A stretch of 64,000 nt of DNA, taken from contig JAACUG010000072.1 in the NCBI GenBank assembly GCA_009993045.1, positions 8,171 through 72,170 of the forward strand, written 5' to 3'. Below are positions 21,032 through 32,300 of the stretch, piece after piece. The stretch's first letter is position 1. The number at the start of each line of letters is the position of its first letter. The notes beneath the pieces are model-generated. The model made no database searches. It saw nothing but the letters and a program-made list of their open reading frames with translations, and was not told the DNA's origin. This DNA comes from Cyanobacteria bacterium CG_2015-22_32_23. GTDB taxonomy: Bacteria; Cyanobacteriota; Cyanobacteriia; Cyanobacteriales; Cyanobacteriaceae. Made by a program: the position numbers and the translations under genes.

Positions 21032-22498
21032 ATGACTCAAAATAAAACAATTTTAGTCGCTACCATCGGCACTCGTGATTTAGCTTTATATTGTGACGAT
21101 TACAACCAACAATGGTTAAACGTAGGTAATGCTTTTCAATCTAATATTGATCAAGAGGAAAGTCAAGCAGTAACGATTCAATATCAATTAGAAAAACAAG
21201 GTACTTTTCGAGAAATCACTAAATATTTATTAGAAAATTGGGAAAAATATCAAGATAGAATTAAGCCTATTATTATCGGTAAATTGATTGAAGATTATCA
21301 AGCTAAAATTGACACGGTTTATTTAATTGTTACTAATCAAGAAGGAGTGGCTTTACCTAAATATTGTAGTAAAGATTCTCTTTATTCGGGAGAAGTTATC
21401 AAAAAGTATTTAGAAAAAAATTATAATTTTAAAGTCAAAATATTTAAACAAGGGCAACAGAATGAAAACCCCTCAGATTTTGAGGAAATGTTTACTTGGT
21501 GGCAAAAATTCTGGGATGTAATCGATCCCAATAAAAAGAATAATCAGAATTTACTATTATGTTTAAAAGGAGGTGTTAATCAATCTTCAGAGGCGGCGAG
21601 AATTACTGCTATTACTAGATTTGAAGAAAATGTTATTTTCTTTGATTTTGAAGAAGATATACAAGATAATTTAAAAGGAAATCCATCTCCTTATACTGCT
21701 CCATTTAAAGGAGTTAACTATCTTTGGAGTCGGAAACAAGCAGAGGCTTTAAGATTATTAGATAGGTGTGATTATGAAGGGGTAAATTCTATTCTTTTAC
21801 CTTATTATCAAGATAGTAATAATGAGGATATTCGTAAGTTAAAACTTTATTTAAGCAAGGCAATTAAGTGGAATATTACTGATTTTGATACTTTTATTAG
21901 TGGTTTACAACAGATACCAAATAATAACTGGTGGTGGAAGGGTTATGAGTCTGCTTATCTGGGTTTTGTGCGTTTTAAACAAGGCAATAATATTGAGGCT
22001 TTTTTCCATGCTTTTCGTGCCATCGAAGGTTTAATGAGTGAATTAATTACTTTTAAATATAATGATTATGTGATTTTTCCTAAAGGTGAAACGCCCTATT
22101 TAAGCTCAAAAATTTGTGATAAAAATAGCCCTTTTTCTGAATTTAAAAATGAGCGTGACTTATTTAATCAAGATGGTAGAGTTTATCTATATGGGGGAGG
22201 TTTATATTCTTTAGTAAAAATTGTTTTACCTCACATTAAAAATGAGCAAAATTGGCAACGTTTTGAGCATATAAAAGAATGGCGTAATCGAATTTTTCAT
22301 CGTTTAAAACATTTAGAAAAAGGTGATTTATTTAGTGTTTGTTGGGAAGTGCAAGATGTACAGGCGTGGAAAAATAAGGTTTTATACTATTTAAACTCTC
22401 TTTCAGAACAAAATTATTCTAGTTTAGAAAAGGCGAGTTTTATGGCGGAATATCATCGTCAAATTAAGGATTTAATTCAAAAATATCAGCCTAAATAA
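21032..22498 (+). CDS. CARF-HEPN ribonuclease of Csm6/Csx1 type
   Basis: The 488-aa protein opens with a Rossmann-like CARF unit: KTILVATIGTRDLALY, and near residues 174-190 the ligand-loop-like LLLCLKGGVNQSSEAARI. A helical middle follows, and near the C-terminus the HEPN nuclease motif R418-x4-H423 in EWRNRIFHRL. In type III systems such proteins sense cyclic oligoadenylate made by Cas10 and then cut RNA without specificity. The intact GGDD of the Cas10 in the same locus supports this pairing. The family name within the CARF group is uncertain; the two-domain reading is from motifs only. Confidence 0.8.
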   Translation: MTQNKTILVATIGTRDLALYCDDYNQQWLNVGNAFQSNIDQEESQAVTIQYQLEKQGTFREITKYLLENWEKYQDRIKPIIIGKLIEDYQAKIDTVYLIVTNQEGVALPKYCSKDSLYSGEVIKKYLEKNYNFKVKIFKQGQQNENPSDFEEMFTWWQKFWDVIDPNKKNNQNLLLCLKGGVNQSSEAARITAITRFEENVIFFDFEEDIQDNLKGNPSPYTAPFKGVNYLWSRKQAEALRLLDRCDYEGVNSILLPYYQDSNNEDIRKLKLYLSKAIKWNITDFDTFISGLQQIPNNNWWWKGYESAYLGFVRFKQGNNIEAFFHAFRAIEGLMSELITFKYNDYVIFPKGETPYLSSKICDKNSPFSEFKNERDLFNQDGRVYLYGGGLYSLVKIVLPHIKNEQNWQRFEHIKEWRNRIFHRLKHLEKGDLFSVCWEVQDVQAWKNKVLYYLNSLSEQNYSSLEKASFMAEYHRQIKDLIQKYQPK

Positions 22499-22573
22499 TT
22501 TTATGGATTATTAAAAAAAAGTTGTGAAAAATTAATCGAGCTTTTGTCATTTTTTCGGGAAAATTAGATTAAA

Positions 22574-23743
22574 TTAATCATACCTTTTAGTTAGTTCCAT
22601 CGCACCTTTTTGGTGTTTTTCTCGTAAATATTGAGGGGAGATAATTTCAACATAGCTACCATAACTTTGTACCCAAAATAAAAATTCATTCACAGAACGA
22701 GGCGGAAGGGTAATAAAGTAATCAAGATATAAAATTTTGTTATCAGTGGAGTTTTTGGTTAACTTAATACTTTGTTGAGGATGTCTTAATTCTCCTTCTT
22801 TTATAAATTGACTAACAGGAGGATAAAATCTAACTTTGATTTTTTCTAAGGTTAATTTTCCTTGTAACTCTAATTCTTGTTCTTCTTTATTTCCTAAGTT
22901 TAAACCCCACCCATTTTTTAGTAAAAATTCAGTTTTTTTAAGGCTTTCTTTTTGAGCTTCAGTATGTCTTCCAGCAAAAGAAACTACTTTAAAATAATTA
23001 CTAAAACGATTTATTCTGCCGATTATTAGTTGATTATTAACACAGTTTTCATAAACTAAGTACCAAGCAATATTATAATAAATTAGTTGTAACGGTATGA
23101 TAATTTCTAAACCGATATTTCCTTGATTAAATAAATCTTCCTTCCTAGAAACTTCGATAGCTTGACCTTTCATAATAGCTGTTTGTAATTCTGGGATATG
23201 ATGATATAAATTACGTTGATTTTTCCCTTTTAAAATCATTTCTTCGGAGTCTGTATAATTAATAGCACGATTTAAGTTTTTTCTAATAGGATAAAAAAAA
23301 TCTTCTTTTTTACTAATATCTAAACCCTTAATTCTTTTCTTTAATTTAAAATTAATTTGTCTGGCAACGGCATCCCCTTGATAAATTGCCATAGATTCTA
23401 AAGCATCAAAGGCGATTTTTAATTCTTGTTTATTCATTACTCCCGTACCGACATAATACCCCCAACGATACATTTTTTTCTCTAAAATCCCCATTTCTCT
23501 TAGGGTTTCTAAATCTTTTCTAAGGGTTGCGATGGCAGGTTTTTCGATATTGATAGGGAGATTTTTGGCGTTGATTTCCATTTGGTTTTGTAACAAAGTT
23601 AAAGCATTATGATGATTTTCTGTGGATTCTTCATCTTCACGACAACCGATACCCGGATGGTTAATCAAGGTAGCAATTAATAACATTAGTCTCTGAAAAG
23701 AGAGTAAGTCACTATAGCGATGTAACTTCGGTTTTTTTGCCAT
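22574..23743 (-). CDS. WYL-domain transcriptional regulator
   Basis: The 389-aa protein has an N-terminal winged-helix region (residues 1-105, with IATLRKDLETLREMGILEKK) and a central WYL domain holding IAWYLVYENCVNNQLIIGRINRFSNYFKVV, followed by a WCX-like C-terminus. WYL proteins regulate many defence loci, and some repress CRISPR operons in cyanobacteria. It faces away from the membrane protein/cas1/cas2 genes and towards the CARF-HEPN gene, with a 445-bp region in between. Likely target is the CRISPR locus itself; ligand unknown. Confidence 0.88.
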   Translation of the reverse strand: MAKKPKLHRYSDLLSFQRLMLLIATLINHPGIGCREDEESTENHHNALTLLQNQMEINAKNLPINIEKPAIATLRKDLETLREMGILEKKMYRWGYYVGTGVMNKQELKIAFDALESMAIYQGDAVARQINFKLKKRIKGLDISKKEDFFYPIRKNLNRAINYTDSEEMILKGKNQRNLYHHIPELQTAIMKGQAIEVSRKEDLFNQGNIGLEIIIPLQLIYYNIAWYLVYENCVNNQLIIGRINRFSNYFKVVSFAGRHTEAQKESLKKTEFLLKNGWGLNLGNKEEQELELQGKLTLEKIKVRFYPPVSQFIKEGELRHPQQSIKLTKNSTDNKILYLDYFITLPPRSVNEFLFWVQSYGSYVEIISPQYLREKHQKGAMELTKRYD

Positions 23744-23881
23744 AATTTTGAGAAAAAATAATATTAATAGTTATATCTTAAACCTTTATATATCAATAAA
23801 TTAAACTCTAAAAAGAATCCGTATGAATATTATCTTTTTACGGTTATTCTCCTGTGACTAGATCAAAATGGTAATTGTTAA

Positions 23882-24082
23882 ACATTAGAGATTTTAAAAA
23901 ATTCCTTTCCCTCTTTCTCTTTTCACTTCACACAATCCTTAAATTTTAGTCCCATTTATCCTCAATTTTATCAATCAGGAAAATTAAATGACTCAACCTC
24001 AGAAGGACAAATTAAATCAGGTACTCTCTTAGTCAGTTTAGATACTACTCAAGTATATAACAAACTATTCAACGGTGAATGA
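23882..24082 (+). pseudogene. Orphan open frame without start codon (possible gene remnant)
   Basis: A 66-codon frame runs from after a TAA to a TGA at 24082 without any ATG. Its later part reads FSPIYPQFYQSGKLNDSTSEG and GTLLVSLDTTQVYNKLFNGE, with protein-like composition. It may be the tail of a lost gene between the WYL regulator and the membrane proteins. The family is not recognised and chance cannot be excluded. The rest of 23744-24188 shows no other feature. Confidence 0.3.
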
Positions 24083-24188
24083 TCACAATTAGGATTGTCA
24101 TTTAAAATCAATATTTTTACCGAATATTAATGAGTTTTTGAAAGACATTAATTATTAATTTATCTAAGTTTAAATAACAATTAAAATT

Positions 24189-24548
24189 ATGAATAAAAAT
24201 CAAAATAATTATCAAACATATATTGCTGAAATAGAAGAAAAAAATAAGAAGAAGAAAGTATTACATACTATTTATTTATCTCGCCGTGCCATCTGGGCTA
24301 ATGTACTTATATCATTTTTATTAGCTCCTTTAGCCTCTTATATTCACACGAGAAGATGGAAACAAATGGGAATATTTACCCTTTTATTTATGGTTTTTTT
24401 TATGATTATTCCCTCTGATTCAGATTCTTTTATGGATAGTGTTAGAAAAGGACAAAGATTTTCACTTTTAGCTAGTTTAATCGCCACTATTGATAACAGT
24501 ATTGCTATTAAAAAAGCTCGTAAAAAAACTTATAATAAAGAGTCTTAA
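24189..24548 (+). CDS. Small membrane protein of the CRISPR locus
   Basis: The 119-aa protein has a highly charged N-terminus (IAEIEEKNKKKKVLH), then LSRRAIWANVLISFLLAPLASYIHTRRWKQMG and IFTLLFMVFFMIIPS, giving two membrane segments, and a basic tail (KKARKKTYNKES). The LSxRAIWANVLISF start of the first membrane segment resembles the LSxRAxxVxN start seen in Csx18-like proteins. It ends 3 bp before the Csx18-like gene, so the two are almost certainly co-transcribed, ahead of cas1. Not recognised as a named family. A membrane partner for type III immunity is plausible but unproven. Confidence 0.6.
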   Translation: MNKNQNNYQTYIAEIEEKNKKKKVLHTIYLSRRAIWANVLISFLLAPLASYIHTRRWKQMGIFTLLFMVFFMIIPSDSDSFMDSVRKGQRFSLLASLIATIDNSIAIKKARKKTYNKES

Positions 24549-24551
24549 ATT

Positions 24552-24854
24552 ATGACTATCTCTCTTAAAAAACATCTAGTTAAAAATGTTGCTTCCGCAT
24601 TTATTAACGGTTTAATTACCTTAATTTTACTATTAATTGCACCCCTAGGACTAGCATCAGTTATATTTATAACTTTTACGGTAACTATTTCAACTTTTAT
24701 GGTGACAATGACCTTTGATTTTATCACTATATGGCTACTTAATTCTTCTCATCAACAATATTTTGATCGACCATTAAATAATCTTTATAATAACCCCATA
24801 ACCAAACAAAATAATCCCGATTTATCTCGAAGAAATGACGATATTAATTTATAG
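24552..24854 (+). CDS. Csx18-like CRISPR-associated membrane protein
   Basis: The 100-aa protein contains KNVASAFINGLITLILLLIAPLGLASVIFITFTVTISTFMVTMTFDFI, two close membrane segments separated by APLGLAS. This matches my memory of Csx18, a small cyanobacterial protein found beside cas1 in type III loci (xNLSVAFVNGxITLVILLIAPLGLAAVI). Function is unknown. It lies 3 bp after another small membrane protein and 59 bp before cas1. Hydrophobic composition makes chance resemblance possible, but the gene position supports the call. Confidence 0.7.
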   Translation: MTISLKKHLVKNVASAFINGLITLILLLIAPLGLASVIFITFTVTISTFMVTMTFDFITIWLLNSSHQQYFDRPLNNLYNNPITKQNNPDLSRRNDDINL

Positions 24855-24913
24855 TTATCTTCTTCTATAGGAGAGGAATTAGGGGTGAGGGTTAAACTAA
24901 ATTTACAAAAAAA

Positions 24914-25906
24914 ATGAAAACATTATATATATCTCAACAGGGGTGTTATGTCTGTTTAGAAAAAGATTTATTATTAATAAAAAAAGATAAAAAAGTTCTT
25001 AATCAAGTACAAATACCTCTCCTAGAACAAATCTTAATTTTTGGGAAATCACAGATAACAACCCAGGCCATAAGAGCTTGTTTATTTAAAAATATTCCCA
25101 TCGTTTATTTATCCCGTATGGGTTATTGTTATGGACGCACGATCGCCCTAGAAAGAGGTTATCGACAACTATCTCGTTATCAACAACAAGTAGAATTGTA
25201 TAATAAATTATTAGTAGCTAGAGCGATTATTAAAGGTAAATTAAATAACTCAAAAATTATCTTACAAAGACAATTAAGAAGAAAACCAAATTTAGATTTA
25301 CAAGACGCAATTAACACCTTAAATTATCTTCAAGAAAAAGTAGATAAAGCAGAATATATTGAAAAAATAATGGGCTATGAAGGAGCAGGAGCAGTAACTT
25401 ATTTTTCAGCTTTTGGACAATGTTTAACTAACCCTGATTTTATCTTTTATTCTCGCTCCCGTCGTCCTCCCGCTAATCCCATTAATGCCCTTTTAAGTTT
25501 CGGTTATCAAGTATTATGGAATCATTTATTAGCCTTAATTGAACTACAAGGTTTAGACCCTTATTATGCCTGTTTACATCAAAATAATGAGCGTCACGCT
25601 ACTTTAGCATCTGATTTAATCGAAGAATTTAGAGCAGGAATTGTGGACTCTTTAGTGCTTTATTTAGTTAATAAAAACATCATCAATGCCCAAGAGGATT
25701 TTATTTTTCGTGATGGTGGTTGCTTTTTAAACGATTCAGGGAGGAAAAAATATTTACAGGCTTTTATCATCAGAATGGAAGAAATTATTACTAATGAAAA
25801 AGGAGAAAAAGAACCACGTTGGGATTTATTAATGCAACAAATAAGAAAAATAAAACAGTTTTTCTATAATCCGATTACTGGTTATCAACCATACTTATTA
25901 AGATAA
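24914..25906 (+). CDS. cas1: CRISPR integrase Cas1
   Basis: The 330-aa protein is the catalytic subunit of spacer integration. Metal-binding residues are E156 in MGYEGAGAVTYF, H222 in CLHQNNERHA, and E237/E238 in SDLIEEFRAGIVD. The N-terminal beta domain starts KTLYISQQGCYVCLEKDLLLI. No reverse transcriptase is fused or adjacent, so spacers are expected to come from DNA. Cas2 starts 6 bp downstream. Length equals the family norm. Confidence 0.97.
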   Translation: MKTLYISQQGCYVCLEKDLLLIKKDKKVLNQVQIPLLEQILIFGKSQITTQAIRACLFKNIPIVYLSRMGYCYGRTIALERGYRQLSRYQQQVELYNKLLVARAIIKGKLNNSKIILQRQLRRKPNLDLQDAINTLNYLQEKVDKAEYIEKIMGYEGAGAVTYFSAFGQCLTNPDFIFYSRSRRPPANPINALLSFGYQVLWNHLLALIELQGLDPYYACLHQNNERHATLASDLIEEFRAGIVDSLVLYLVNKNIINAQEDFIFRDGGCFLNDSGRKKYLQAFIIRMEEIITNEKGEKEPRWDLLMQQIRKIKQFFYNPITGYQPYLLR

Positions 25907-25912
25907 AAATTT

Positions 25913-26194
25913 ATGCTTTTTTATGTTATTTGCTATGATATTCCAGACGATAAAAGACGCAAAAAAATATCAGACTTATTAGAAGGTTATGGTTCAAGGG
26001 TTCAGTATAGTGTTTTTGAATGCGTTTTACCTGATAAAAAATATAAAGAATTACAAACAAGAATGAAGAAAATCTTTAAGTCCGAAGAAGATAATTTAAG
26101 GTTTTATCCTGTCTCTAGTCATACTTTGACTAAGGTGGAGGTATGGGGTGTTGGTGCGGAAATTACGCAACCTGCTACTTCTGTGATTGTATAG
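25913..26194 (+). CDS. cas2: CRISPR adaptation protein Cas2
   Basis: The 93-aa protein is the Cas1 partner that bridges two Cas1 dimers. It has the ferredoxin-like LFYVICYDIPDDKRRKKISDLLEGYGSRVQYSVFEC signature with Asp9 at the usual metal position. It lies 6 bp after cas1 and directly before the leader and array, the usual arrangement for an active adaptation module. Confidence 0.97.
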   Translation: MLFYVICYDIPDDKRRKKISDLLEGYGSRVQYSVFECVLPDKKYKELQTRMKKIFKSEEDNLRFYPVSSHTLTKVEVWGVGAEITQPATSVIV

Positions 26195-26295
26195 AAATGT
26201 AACAAAAATCGACTGATAATGAAAATGCCCTCAAATCCAGTAAACTCATGTTATCCACCGATATATTGCTGTGTAAGGGTTTCAGCAATTTTGGA

Positions 26296-26325
26296 TTGAC
26301 AAAAAAGACGATTACAAGTTATAAT
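26296..26325 (+). promoter_or_regulatory. Leader promoter of the CRISPR array
   Basis: TTGACA (26296-26301), an 18-bp spacer and TATAAT (26320-26325) give consensus hexamers with near-optimal spacing. Expected transcription start is near 26332, about 55 nt before the first repeat. It lies in the 192-bp leader between cas2 and the array, so pre-crRNA is made from the plus strand. Confidence 0.88.
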
Positions 26326-26386
26326 TTTAGTATCGTTCGCAAACTGCCTCTGGAATTAAGACACCATAAGCACTCTACGGACTGCC

Positions 26387-29300
26387 CTCTCCCTTTATGA
26401 GGGAAACTACTTGAATGGAAACTGTATAACTATTAATACTTAAAGTATCTAGTAAGCTCGGCTCTCCCTTTATGAGGGAAACTACTTGAATGGAAACTGG
26501 GAATGTTGTTTAGTTCAGTCATTGGTTTAATTCTCTCCCTTTATGAGGGAAACTACTTGAATGGAAACCTTCTAAACAGGATATGAAGTTTTGTTTCATT
26601 CTCTCTATACGCTCTCCCTTTATGAGGGAAACTACTTGAATGGAAACTGGTGTATATGATTAATTTCAGTCATTTAACAACAATATCTCTCCCTTTATGA
26701 GGGAAACTACTTGAATGGAAACGGCACTGACATCAACACCTGCTTCTACACAAGCATTGAACTCTCCCTTTATGAGGGAAACTACTTGAATGGAAACTGT
26801 AGGTATCTAAACCAATAAGAGATAGTTCAGAGTATCTCTCCCTTTATGAGGGAAACTACTTGAATGGAAACTCCATGAACTTACGGGTCATGTCTTTCTT
26901 TAGACTTTCAGGCTCTCCCTTTATGAGGGAAACTACTTGAATGGAAACAGGGATTAAGCTAGTTAGCTCTTTCCATTCTGCCCATTCTCTCCCTTTATGA
27001 GGGAAACTACTTGAATGGAAACATTCGTAACTAGGTTTAAAACTTTGCATAACTTTACCTCTCCCTTTATGAGGGAAACTACTTGAATGGAAACAAGAAG
27101 GATTCTATATTGGGCATGATGGTACAAGAATCGCTCTCCCTTTATGAGGGAAACTACTTGAATGGAAACGAACTCTTTATCACCTGCTTGGCGGATATTA
27201 CTTTCTAAACGCTCTCCCTTTATGAGGGAAACTACTTGAATGGAAACGGTAAATTGTCTAAATCCTTTAGCCCTTGCAAGGTTGGTCTCTCCCTTTATGA
27301 GGGAAACTACTTGAATGGAAACACTCAAGAAAGATGGTTATTTACTAAACGATAACTTCAAAACTCTCCCTTTATGAGGGAAACTACTTGAATGGAAACT
27401 CTTATGCTCCCTGTGGTAGTGAAGTTATGTGTATCAACTCTCCCTTTATGAGGGAAACTACTTGAATGGAAACTATTGAATCTATTTTTTCTACCGTTCC
27501 TCGTTGTAACTCTCCCTTTATGAGGGAAACTACTTGAATGGAAACCTATCCTGAAAAAGGATGGGTAGTGAACACCTTGTTCTCTCCCTTTATGAGGGAA
27601 ACTACTTGAATGGAAACAGGGGTGGAAGGATAAGAAGATTTCATTGCTTCCGCTTCTCTCCCTTTATGAGGGAAACTACTTGAATGGAAACTCAAACTGT
27701 AAATAGTTTCTTAAGACTGTACTGATGTCTCTCCCTTTATGAGGGAAACTACTTGAATGGAAACAAACTTATTGTACTGAACACGCATTCCGTGGGTTTC
27801 TGCTCCTCTCTCCCTTTATGAGGGAAACTACTTGAATGGAAACACTAGTCATATTTTTACCTATGTGTTTGTTTATTTTGTATCTCTCCCTTTATGAGGG
27901 AAACTACTTGAATGGAAACGTGAACCTAGAGTGGAGGAAACTTCGGAGGATAGTTGAATTCTCTCCCTTTATGAGGGAAACTACTTGAATGGAAACTCTT
28001 AGTTCTTGTCCGTTAATCATAGCCATAAGCACTGAGTCTCTCCCTTTATGAGGGAAACTACTTGAATGGAAACATTTAGAGATGGTGTTAGCGGTGCAGT
28101 AGCAAATGCTCCAGCTCTCCCTTTATGAGGGAAACTACTTGAATGGAAACTATTAAAGAGTTACGTAAACAAATAGCTGTAGATTTAGAGTCTCTCCCTT
28201 TATGAGGGAAACTACTTGAATGGAAACCTTATGGGATTCCACATTCAGATCCTTCGATGGTCTCTCCCTTTATGAGGGAAACTACTTGAATGGAAACTTA
28301 GTCCTGAAGTACCCTTCTTGCCATATGATCCCTCCTCTCCCTTTATGAGGGAAACTACTTGAATGGAAACTTTATAGCTATTTGCTGGGAATGATTTTAT
28401 TGCTTCTTTTACTCTCCCTTTATGAGGGAAACTACTTGAATGGAAACTAGTTTTAACCATTCCTGTCTGTCTTCTGTTTCAAATTTGATCTCTCCCTTTA
28501 TGAGGGAAACTACTTGAATGGAAACACTTTGTTTGCTTTTTCGCTGTAAGCGAGAGCAAACTTATCTCTCCCTTTATGAGGGAAACTACTTGAATGGAAA
28601 CCTGATTAACTTTGACGATTGACTCTTCTAAGCCATTACGCTCTCCCTTTATGAGGGAAACTACTTGAATGGAAACGTAAGATCAGGTTATAGAAAGTAA
28701 CAATAGTTTAATTGCTCTCCCTTTATGAGGGAAACTACTTGAATGGAAACGAAAGTGAACGATTAGCAGAAGCCAATGATTTATTACTCTCCCTTTATGA
28801 GGGAAACTACTTGAATGGAAACGTCTACATAGCGAAAGCTAGTTTCATTATGGGATATTTGTTCACTCTCCCTTTATGAGGGAAACTACTTGAATGGAAA
28901 CCTATCGTAAGCTTCTACTTCACTCCACATGGAGTAGCTCTCCCTTTATGAGGGAAACTACTTGAATGGAAACGACTTCTTCATGAATGTATTTGGTGAA
29001 CAGCCCAATATCTCTCCCTTTATGAGGGAAACTACTTGAATGGAAACATCGGTTTATATTCCACTACCTTACGACAAGCCCATGATTGACGGCTCTCCCT
29101 TTATGAGGGAAACTACTTGAATGGAAACTTGAGATACTCCTCAACTAATTGTTGATTCAACCATAACTCTCCCTTTATGAGGGAAACTACTTGAATGGAA
29201 ACATTTATTTAATCAAACAAAAGTAGGGGCGAATAATTCTTCACTCTCCCTTTATGAGGGAAACTACTTGAATGGAAACTAATTTTATAGCAGAACCTTG

Positions 29301-32300
29301 GACATTATATATTGTTGATCTCTCCCTTTATGAGGGAAACTACTTGAATGGAAACTTAATATACTAGCCGTAAGTGCAGTCCAGACATATCTTACTCTCC
29401 CTTTATGAGGGAAACTACTTGAATGGAAACACTACGACATCTAGTTTCCCTTCTGAGTCGAAGTAAATGTCGACTCTCCCTTTATGAGGGAAACTACTTG
29501 AATGGAAACAAAAGAGACCTAGCTACCACTGGGATAATGATAAATATCTCTCCCTTTATGAGGGAAACTACTTGAATGGAAACAATTGATATAAACTATT
29601 TGCATCTAAACTAAGTGGCGGCTCTCCCTTTATGAGGGAAACTACTTGAATGGAAACTAGAAATAGAGTTACTTTGTATTGAGTTAAAGTAGTTCTTTCC
29701 TCTCCCTTTATGAGGGAAACTACTTGAATGGAAACATTCTTTCTATACGAGCACCGATGCAGCCTATTTTCTTTACTCTCCCTTTATGAGGGAAACTACT
29801 TGAATGGAAACTACCACCGCCACTGAAAGTCTCAATGGACAAGCCTTTGTACTCTCCCTTTATGAGGGAAACTACTTGAATGGAAACTATGGGTAGTTTT
29901 AGGTCAGAAGAAGTTTTTAATCCATCAGCTCTCCCTTTATGAGGGAAACTACTTGAATGGAAACGCTAAGGTTTTTTTGTTTGAACGAATACGGGTAGAT
30001 CCTCTCCCTTTATGAGGGAAACTACTTGAATGGAAACGGTTAGGAGATAATGTACCTAATTTTTCTAACCATCTCTCCCTTTATGAGGGAAACTACTTGA
30101 ATGGAAACTTTGTTCTGAATACTTTAAGGTACTCAGTAACTCAACTCTCCCTTTATGAGGGAAACTACTTGAATGGAAACCTAACCTAGTTCCTATGGAT
30201 AGTGAAGAAGAATCTGGTGCTTTAACTCTCCCTTTATGAGGGAAACTACTTGAATGGAAACTTTTATTAATGACCTACAGTATGAACCTTCTTTACTCTA
30301 CTGCTCTCCCTTTATGAGGGAAACTACTTGAATGGAAACACTTTTTATACCTCTTTATTGATTCTATTCTCATTAGACCTCTCCCTTTATGAGGGAAACT
30401 ACTTGAATGGAAACGTTCGTACTCAATGCTATCAGTTAATCTTAGATAAGACTCTCCCTTTATGAGGGAAACTACTTGAATGGAAACCTGAGAATTGAAA
30501 CTGAAAGCTTGAGCGATGGTTTTACTCTCCCTTTATGAGGGAAACTACTTGAATGGAAACTCTGTAGTTGCAACACTACATTATTTCATCTCTCAGTAAC
30601 TGCTCTCCCTTTATGAGGGAAACTACTTGAATGGAAACTAGATCACGGTATGGGGAGAGAGGTAATGCTAAAGAAGTTATCCTCTCCCTTTATGAGGGAA
30701 ACTACTTGAATGGAAACTTTATTTATAGCCACTCTGTAATCGCATTCATTCAAGCCTCTCCCTTTATGAGGGAAACTACTTGAATGGAAACAAAACTTGG
30801 GATATATTTACGGAAGACCCTAAAGCTACTCTCCCTTTATGAGGGAAACTACTTGAATGGAAACTAATGAAAATGTTGATCCGCAAAATTACCACCAACA
30901 CCATCTCTCCCTTTATGAGGGAAACTACTTGAATGGAAACTGAAATTATCTCAGGCAACATTGAAGGGATTACTCAAGCTCTCCCTTTATGAGGGAAACT
31001 ACTTGAATGGAAACAAACTATCTACAGCTAAGGAAAATAATTTAGGATCATCTCTCCCTTTATGAGGGAAACTACTTGAATGGAAACTCTCTAAACTGTA
31101 CATCGCCTCCAAATGCTCACATATTCTCTCCCTTTATGAGGGAAACTACTTGAATGGAAACCTATTAAATCTGGTTTATCTTTTTTATCTGTCATCACCA
31201 CCTCTCCCTTTATGAGGGAAACTACTTGAATGGAAACTTTCCATTTTGACACAACCAAAAATTTATACCATCCAATCTCTCCCTTTATGAGGGAAACTAC
31301 TTGAATGGAAACTTCCATGTGTTGTCAATCACTAAGTTTTGCATTTTTTCTTTCTCTCCCTTTATGAGGGAAACTACTTGAATGGAAACATTCCACAGGT
31401 ATCTCAAGCTATCGGCAATGAAAGGCACTCTCCCTTTATGAGGGAAACTACTTGAATGGAAACTTCGGTAACTGTCTCATAGATGTCATCCAGCATCAAT
31501 GACTCTCCCTTTATGAGGGAAACTACTTGAATGGAAACTCAATAGCTATTGCATATAAATCTTCTTTTTTGACTCTCCCTTTATGAGGGAAACTACTTGA
31601 ATGGAAACCATCTATAACATATACTTGAATATTGCTTGTAGGATTAAGAGCTCTCCCTTTATGAGGGAAACTACTTGAATGGAAACTAAGTTTAAAGGCT
31701 TTTTTCCAGTTTTATTATATTTACTCTCCCTTTATGAGGGAAACTACTTGAATGGAAACGACAAGAAGACTGTGCTGAACGTCCGGCCCGCCTTCCCTCT
31801 CCCTTTATGAGGGAAACTACTTGAATGGAAACTCCAAGGTTAATGTAATCTTATCACAATGGAATATACTGCCTCTCCCTTTATGAGGGAAACTACTTGA
31901 ATGGAAACTGAGTAGCCTTTATTATGTGATAATCTATAGTCACCTCTCCCTTTATGAGGGAAACTACTTGAATGGAAACGGCATAAATCATGTTAGGGAA
32001 GTAACCAGCACTATAACGATCTCTCCCTTTATGAGGGAAACTACTTGAATGGAAACGCTCCACACTGGTAACTGAGCCTTTACTGCGTCGGTGAGATCTC
32101 TCCCTTTATGAGGGAAACTACTTGAATGGAAACCAAGGTAAACCCTTTACCATTAGAATCTTTTAAGTCTCTCTCCCTTTATGAGGGAAACTACTTGAAT
32201 GGAAACGAGTTAGATAAAGTTAATAGACTCAGCAAAAGACTATTAACTCTCCCTTTATGAGGGAAACTACTTGAATGGAAACGTATAAGCAGCACCGTCA

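Noticed and set aside
24914-25906. Reverse-transcriptase-linked spacer acquisition
   Set aside because: Cas1 has normal length with no RT domain fused, and no RT gene occurs in the window.
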